DNA of 26,464 nt, taken from positions 342,775-369,238 of the forward strand of contig VHZZ01000058.1 of NCBI GenBank assembly GCA_009801015.1, given 5' to 3'. Within the stretch, counting starts at the first letter, position 1. Each line of letters begins with the position of its first letter. The translations under genes were made by a program, and so were the position numbers. The notes beneath the pieces were generated by a model. The model was not told the origin of the DNA. It worked only from the letters and a program-made list of their open reading frames with translations, and ran no database searches. This document shows, piece by piece, positions 21,410-26,464 of the stretch. The stretch comes from Silene noctiflora. Taxonomy: Eukaryota; Streptophyta; Magnoliopsida; Caryophyllales; Caryophyllaceae.

Positions 21410-21505
21410 ATATTCGTTCTAAATAATAAAACAGGTTAAATAAATGGAAGAGACAAAAAAAAAAAAAAAAATATCTAGAAAATGACAAACTCTTAACTCA
21501 TCCAC
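21410..21505 (+). repeat. Second copy of the dispersed repeat at 17336
   Basis: This is the same word order as 17336-17440 with a long A run in the middle. Related CCGTCCTTAAGTAAGAC follows at about 21543, which may be the other end of the element. Confidence 0.45.
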
Positions 21506-21703
21506 CTATATAAGATAATATCTACACTTAAACAGATGAAACCGTCCTTAAGTAAGACTATGTAAGTGTTCTAATGCATGACAATTCATAAATAAAACAC
21601 TTCCTATTTCAATGCACTGCCGAAAATATATGGAAGTATAATTATTTTAGACTTCCGTTTATAAAATAGAAAACCAAAAATGTACTCCAAGATAAGGTCC
21701 TTA

Positions 21704-21830
21704 GGTCTCGTGAGAGACCGTCTCTTACTAATTTAGTGAGAGACATAATAGGAAAATAGAAAAAACAGTGAGTTCCTCACCCCATCATGTGAGAGGTCTC
21801 TCAATAACGTTATTGAGAGACCGTCTCTCA
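21704..21830. mobile_element. Short MITE with TGAGAGAC ends and two hairpins
   Basis: Inverted ends TGAGAGACCGTCTCTTA (21711-21727) and, on the other strand, TGAGAGACGGTCTCTCA (21814-21830) differ at two bases. Two internal hairpins lie next to them: 21720-21744 with one mismatch, and 21795-21822, a perfect 28-base palindrome centred on AACGTT. It is non-coding. Confidence 0.6.
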
Positions 21831-22789
21831 GAAGTTTTTGTAATTTTAATATTACTCGATTTTTAAACAATACCTTAACCAATCTCTTTTTTTAATATAA
21901 TTTTTTTCTCCTAAAAATATATTTTGTAAAGGATAATTTGCCAATACTACTAAAAATAAATATACAACTTCTTAGTATGTATAATTAAAAATTAGGATAC
22001 TACGAGTAATATTTTTGAGACAATAACATAAAAACCGAGAAAGTGGTAAATACAATTATTTTCTCCCCCAAGGCCATTAATTAGTCCACTTAAGTTGACT
22101 CATTAGAGGCGCGAACATTGTAAGCGCGTCATACGGCTACGGGTAGTGGCAAAATGATGGAAAGATTAATTAACGGAATAAATAATGTGCCATCAGAAAT
22201 CACACACTCACATGAATATACATAATGCACCTACATTTTCTTTCTTTCTTTCTTTTACACCTTCCAGTCAAATTCGCCATACAGTTACTCGTACGCAAGA
22301 AGGTCTATTGGATGGCTTACCGTATCAACTCTCAACCATACTCGTTTACCTGGACACCTACTTGACTACTTCTATATCGACCTTTCCTTTCATTTACGTA
22401 TTATCTCCTACTACTTCGTTATAATCAATTGTTTACTTTAACTAAAATATACTCCTCATATATAATATCATAGATAAACAAATTATTCAAATATAAAGAG
22501 TGTAATATTTTCATTTTTTGTGTAAACTATTTGGTTCAATTGGGATACAAGCCGAATTGGACCATAAGGACAATAAAAATTCTCCCGGCTGAGTTTGACA
22601 TTGATCCACTCTCTAACTCACAAGCTCAAAACCATTAATTTAGTAATACTACTTTCAAATGTAGTAGGATACTAGGATCCACCAAAACTACACCTATCAT
22701 CATGCTTAATGACATGGCGAATGTATAGACACTAAAGTTTGACCGAGAAGTTTAATTTTAATGGAATTCATTTGTGTAAATTTAAAGGT
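21831..22789. other. Intergenic DNA, no gene recognised
   Basis: It contains a short (TTTC)n tract near 22231-22253. After it, 22260-22430 is less AT-rich and open in two plus-strand frames, with no family I recognise. Confidence 0.45.
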
Positions 22790-22904
22790 TATTCTTGCTT
22801 GTGACGAAAGATGACATGTGACATCTCACAAGCACCTTCCTTTTTATCAACATTATAATCGGCTGTGAGACATCACAAGATCGTGACTTGTCACAATGAG
22901 AATA
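22790..22904. mobile_element. GTGAC-type MITE, second copy, 115 bp
   Basis: The left end TATTCTTGCTTGTGACGAAA and the right end (other strand) TATTCTCATTGTGACAAGTC are inverted repeats matching those of 20062-20235, so both belong to one family. It is non-coding. Confidence 0.55.
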
Positions 22905-23765
22905 TGGGTAAATCTAAAAAGTAACTAGGACGAGACTGGAATCAATGTCTGAGATAAATGTTCATGCCTCAACCTGTAAATAAAAACATAAGCATTTAAC
23001 AGTCACCTGAATGAATGTCATGAATCATGATTACAGATCGGTGGTTGAAACAGTTCACTCTAAGGCAGCTATGACTACCTGCATTCAATAGAGAAGACAA
23101 TAGATTCATAACAAATGCTACATGTTCAGATCTGGGTACAAAGGAAATCAATGCAATGACATTTTTTATTGCACGGTATTAATAATGATGACACTGAAGA
23201 CACATTCAAGTGCAGTGGCCACAAGCTCGGATGAGACTGAGACATGCAAGATGCAACCAGTAATTTCTTTCCATAAAATTGAAAGTTTTTGATGAAAATG
23301 TCACTCAATTAGTCTTACCTAAGACTGGTGTCTAAATCCGAGTCATTAACACAATTATGAAATGAGGCCGTTACGTGAGTTTTTGGTCCAAGTTTATTGA
23401 GTTGGAGGGACATTAGACCAATACGGACTACCACAAGTCCACAAGCGTTGCAGGAAAAAAAATTGGTTCACGAGTTCATGTTACATGTATTATTTATTTA
23501 AAGTTAGATGTAAAAGTCAAAGTTAAAACTAAATCTGAATTTCCGCTCTCAAGACGAAGCTAACTGAATGAGTTGGTTGCTTTCTTCAGTGAGGAACATT
23601 TAGCTAAAGGAAGCAAAGTGAAGGCTTAAAAAGGAACTAAGCAAGCGACAGCGACGTCCACGTCAATATGAGAAATTTTTTCTTGCATCACATGGAAACT
23701 TAACATAAAAAATATGCTTGCAATATGGTCGTTCGGCACAGTGAAACATACTAACCTTTCAAGAC
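22905..23765. other. Region 3' of the unrecognised gene
   Basis: Downstream of the stop on the minus strand this probably holds the 3' UTR. A GTTAGT donor-like site just after the stop (GAAAG|GTTAGT near 23752) and AATAAAAAA near 23165 on the minus strand would fit a spliced 3' UTR. I cannot confirm either. Confidence 0.35.
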
Positions 23766-26156
23766 TTAGCGAGGATTTCCCGAAGAATCTGCTTGAAGTG
23801 TTGAGCTCTCAGACTCCAACTGGCAGACCGTGATTGCGCTGATACTCTATATCCAGAAGACAACGGTAGCAAAAGTTAGAACATCAGTCCAGAAAACAGT
23901 CTCTACATGCAGCAAGAGCTTGACACACCACAATAGGAGTCAGAATGTCACCAAGTTTAGATATGGAGGTAGATTATATGACAGCCTTAGAGGTTAGAGC
24001 ACCAACACAAAAACAATAACCAACATTCTCCAATGCATCAATGGCTAACACCTATGGCCCAGTGAGGCAGTGAGAGGGGTGTTAATGGATGACCCGTGAT
24101 GAAAATACCATAGTAATATGCATCGACCCTATGCTACTTCATGATACAAGAAACATAAAACTACGATTAGAAGTATAGTGAGTTAGTTTACTTTATTCCA
24201 TATTTCCATCATATTCGGCAGCCAAAGAACAGTTAGCCCCCATAAATAAGTAAAACTGTAAAAGTAAGACCAAATACTGCTTCTGTCCGTATATCTCCCA
24301 TGTCACTCAGAATGGACTATGAGTCTATGACCAACTATCTGAACATTGTCAATTTGTCATACGACAAAAACAGAAAATGTGCATCAACAATTTGCTACCT
24401 CATAACACAAGAACAGTTAGTAGCCATAAATAACTAGTATGGAGTAAAAGTAAGACTAAATACTTCTTTTCACCTGATATCTCCCATGTCATTTAGAATG
24501 AGCTATGACCAAGTATCTAAACATTACCCTACAACAAAAACAGACAAGATATGCATAGACACTTCACTATTTCACGATACATGAAGCATAGAGAGTTCAG
24601 TGAGCCATTTTGCTTTACCCCACTACAACCGCAGCATATCAAGTCACTATATATAGCTAAAAAAAAGTGACACTAAATACTGCTTGTCTCCACATACCTA
24701 CCATGTCTAAGTATCTTAAACATCGTCATGCAAAAAGTACAGAAGCTAAGATCTCTTGTTAAAAACAGCAATGTTGATATGCCGTACCTTAGCTTCACTA
24801 ATGAGCATAGACTGAGCATCATTAGTTGAATCACGTCCTGACCAAGCTGAATGTGTTGTAGAGCAAGCAGGCTACAGCCGAAACAGACATTTACTATCAC
24901 ATAAAAACACGCACCCCACATACGAAGGACTGAAGGAGGTTAGCTATTTATCATATATCTGACCTCTATCCCAATTGGAAAACATCTGCTCGCCTCTTCA
25001 ACACAAGACACCGGAACTTTTTCCGCCACTACCACAGTGGGCATATCACACTGATTACCTTGTGAATTGTCTGCGTGAAGTTGTTAACAAAATAATATAT
25101 GATGTTGCGTGTACCACTCAACAAAATATATACTCAAAAAGTATTTCATATCATGATAACTTCAAAACAAACCCAATTGATGTGAAACACCAAATTACAG
25201 TGACCCAAAAGTTAAAAGCTCTTTTGTGAGGCCTATGTTCAATGGTAGGTTATGTAAGATATCTCAGGAAAAATAAAGTCTCATCATTTTGGGTTAAGTT
25301 TCACATAGTTATCTAAATCTTGATTCTTGGATATTAAAGTTTCCAGCTGAAGGAAAGTTCAACTAGTGTTATCAACCAACAAAATAAATATTCTAAAAGA
25401 CTTGTGTAGCCTATGGATTATCAAGCGAGTTGTGAACATATTATAAAGTGAGAGTATCAGACAAGACAAGGCCACTCGAGAAAGTAGTTCTCGTGATAAT
25501 AAAGCTGCGTATCCAAAAACCTGCAGCAATTTGAAGAAGTAAATTCGTTCATGGTAATAACCTTAAATCCTTCAATTCTCGGAAACTTAAATTAGCAACG
25601 AATAGATGAGTTAAGGGCAACAGTATATAACGGCTTACGAAGGACTTGGTATTCTGCATGAACCTATTAAACCCTAATCTCATCTTCTAGCGATGAGGGT
25701 ACAACGACGCAAGTTAGAGCTGGAGAAAGAAGGACTTTAACCTTCAAACAAACAAAACTAAATCATTCCACTAAAGATGCATGAAATATCACATTATCAA
25801 TCAAAAAATCCAAATAGTTGCCTTCCAAAGAGAATCTTTTGGAGTGAGTATTGAACTTGTTTGTATGGAACTCAATACCACAAAACTGCTGGCCATGATG
25901 CATATGAAGTGACGCACAGAGGATGAGTTATTTTCATGTTTTATTTAGCTCTTGCTCGAAGAATTTAGTCATTGAATATTTTTGAGATTATTTTCAAAAC
26001 AGACAGAAACGGCAGTTAAACAACTCAGATAAGATGATTACTTGGAAGGTATGTAGTTAACCTATTCATTTGTTCTTCTGGAGTCATAGATCTTTCTTCT
26101 CTTGGAGGCACAAAACTTTCATGGCTTTCAACTATCGATATGAATGCCTTTTTATC
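23766..26156 (-). CDS. Unrecognised plant gene, last four exons, 5' end outside the window
   Basis: Proposed exons in transcript order: 26156-26042, 25070-24964, 24871-24788, 23846-23766. Each has a good acceptor (TTTTCCAG, CACGCAG, GGCTGTAG, GGATATAG) and the phases join without stops (phases 0, 1, 0, 0). The reading runs DKKAFISIVESHESFVPPRE, EERSMTPEEQMNRLTTYLP, then NSQGNQCDMPTVVVAEKVPV and SCVEEASRCFPIGIE, then PACSTTHSAWSGRDSTNDAQ and SMLISEAK, and ends with a Ser-rich tail and stop. The composition is clearly protein-like (low in Phe/Lys runs, acidic, Ser/Glu-rich), suggesting a disordered C-terminal region. I do not recognise the family. The donor at 26042 (CAA|GTAATC) and the last exon frame are the weakest points; a second frame of the last exon (ASWSLRAQHFKQILREIL, stop at 23759) is also open. 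Confidence 0.5.
24130..24743. repeat. Diverged intronic triplication
   Basis: Within the last intron of the right-end gene, three related blocks begin near 24130, 24391 and 24559. Shared words include GAACAGTTAG, CCATAAATAA, TAAAAGTAAGAC(C/T)AAATACT, TATCTCCCATGTCA, TATGACCAA and ACAAAAACAGA. Blocks have lost or gained pieces; 24228 and 24411 mark the same word 183 bases apart. Confidence 0.7.
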
Positions 26157-26464
26157 CTGGAAAATGAAGCAGAGTAGCATATTTACAGACAAATGCCATC
26201 AAATAATTCAAGGAAGGGGAGTATGAGATAGGTTGAAGAACTCTGTCACGACAATCTTGTCACTAAAAGAAAATAGTTACCATTAATTGTTCACTAGGTT
26301 TATCAGGTTATATGCCATTTGCTTCCACAGGAAGATTTTAACAATTACAACACAAAGGAACAAGGAGCAAGGATTTAAAGTTAACAGGGATATCTGAATC
26401 TGACTGATGCATAAATGATGGGAATGGTTGATCCTTGATAATAATAATTTAAAAAAAAAAAAAA
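26157..26464. other. Intron to the scaffold end
   Basis: No exon was found before the scaffold stops in 14 A. A strong minus-strand acceptor (TTCTTTTAG near 26262) has no clear exon after it. Confidence 0.4.

Noticed and set aside
22185-22430. 79-codon plus-strand frame after the (TTTC)n tract
   Set aside because: A second frame is equally open, no domain is recognisable, and no splice partners or promoter were seen.
24975-25229. 84-codon plus-strand frame
   Set aside because: It is antisense to the proposed minus-strand exon 25070-24964, has no recognisable family, and the opposite strand has splice sites and better composition.
25693-25740. Plus-strand start after an AAACCCTAA-type leader (MRVQRRKLELEKEGL)
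   Set aside because: Only 15 codons before a stop, with no convincing continuation by splicing. The same stretch lies within an intron of the minus-strand gene model.

Overview
This is nuclear DNA of a flowering plant. The genes have short GT-AG introns, belong to plant families (a wall-associated-kinase-type extracellular protein, a galectin-domain hydroxyproline galactosyltransferase, an EDR2-C/DUF1336 protein), and lie in AT-rich DNA full of small non-autonomous transposons. Scattered 'ctccgtatt'-like motifs would fit Caryophyllales, but that is only an impression. The window starts with 10 A, ends with 14 A, and its single N gap (13669-14383) is flanked by A and T homopolymers. It therefore looks like a complete small short-read scaffold broken at homopolymers.

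Layout. 69-1318 (+): three-exon, kinase-less GUB_WAK_bind/WAK_assoc protein of 296 aa. 2696-6240 (-): seven-exon GT31 hydroxyproline O-galactosyltransferase with a galectin domain, 620 aa; these two genes converge. 6241-9729: its upstream region and an intergenic stretch with a 493-bp Helitron, a degenerate TCGGGTCA-type repeat and a Stowaway-like MITE. 9730-12451 (-): eight exons of an EDR2-C (DUF1336) gene whose first exon or exons are not seen and probably lie in or next to the gap; one of its introns is GC-AG. 14431-14928: tail of a dead LINE with an RNase H domain and poly(A). 14987-20600: a transposon and repeat block (second Helitron, Harbinger-like foldback element, 699-bp TIR element with 8-bp TSD, six copies of a ~310-bp tandem repeat, possible decayed third Helitron, two foldback MITEs). 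20600-22905: mostly empty AT-rich DNA with two more MITEs. 23766-26156 (-): the last four exons of a gene I do not recognise, supported by phase-consistent splice sites and an intron grown by internal triplication.

The genes do not form a pathway. Two act on the cell surface or secretory route (the WAK-like pectin-binding type protein and the arabinogalactan-protein glycosyltransferase), which in a plant genome is best read as coincidence. I found no new multi-gene system. The items most worth a second look are the unrecognised gene at the right end, the GC-AG intron, the 310-bp tandem array, and the set of well-delimited non-autonomous transposons.
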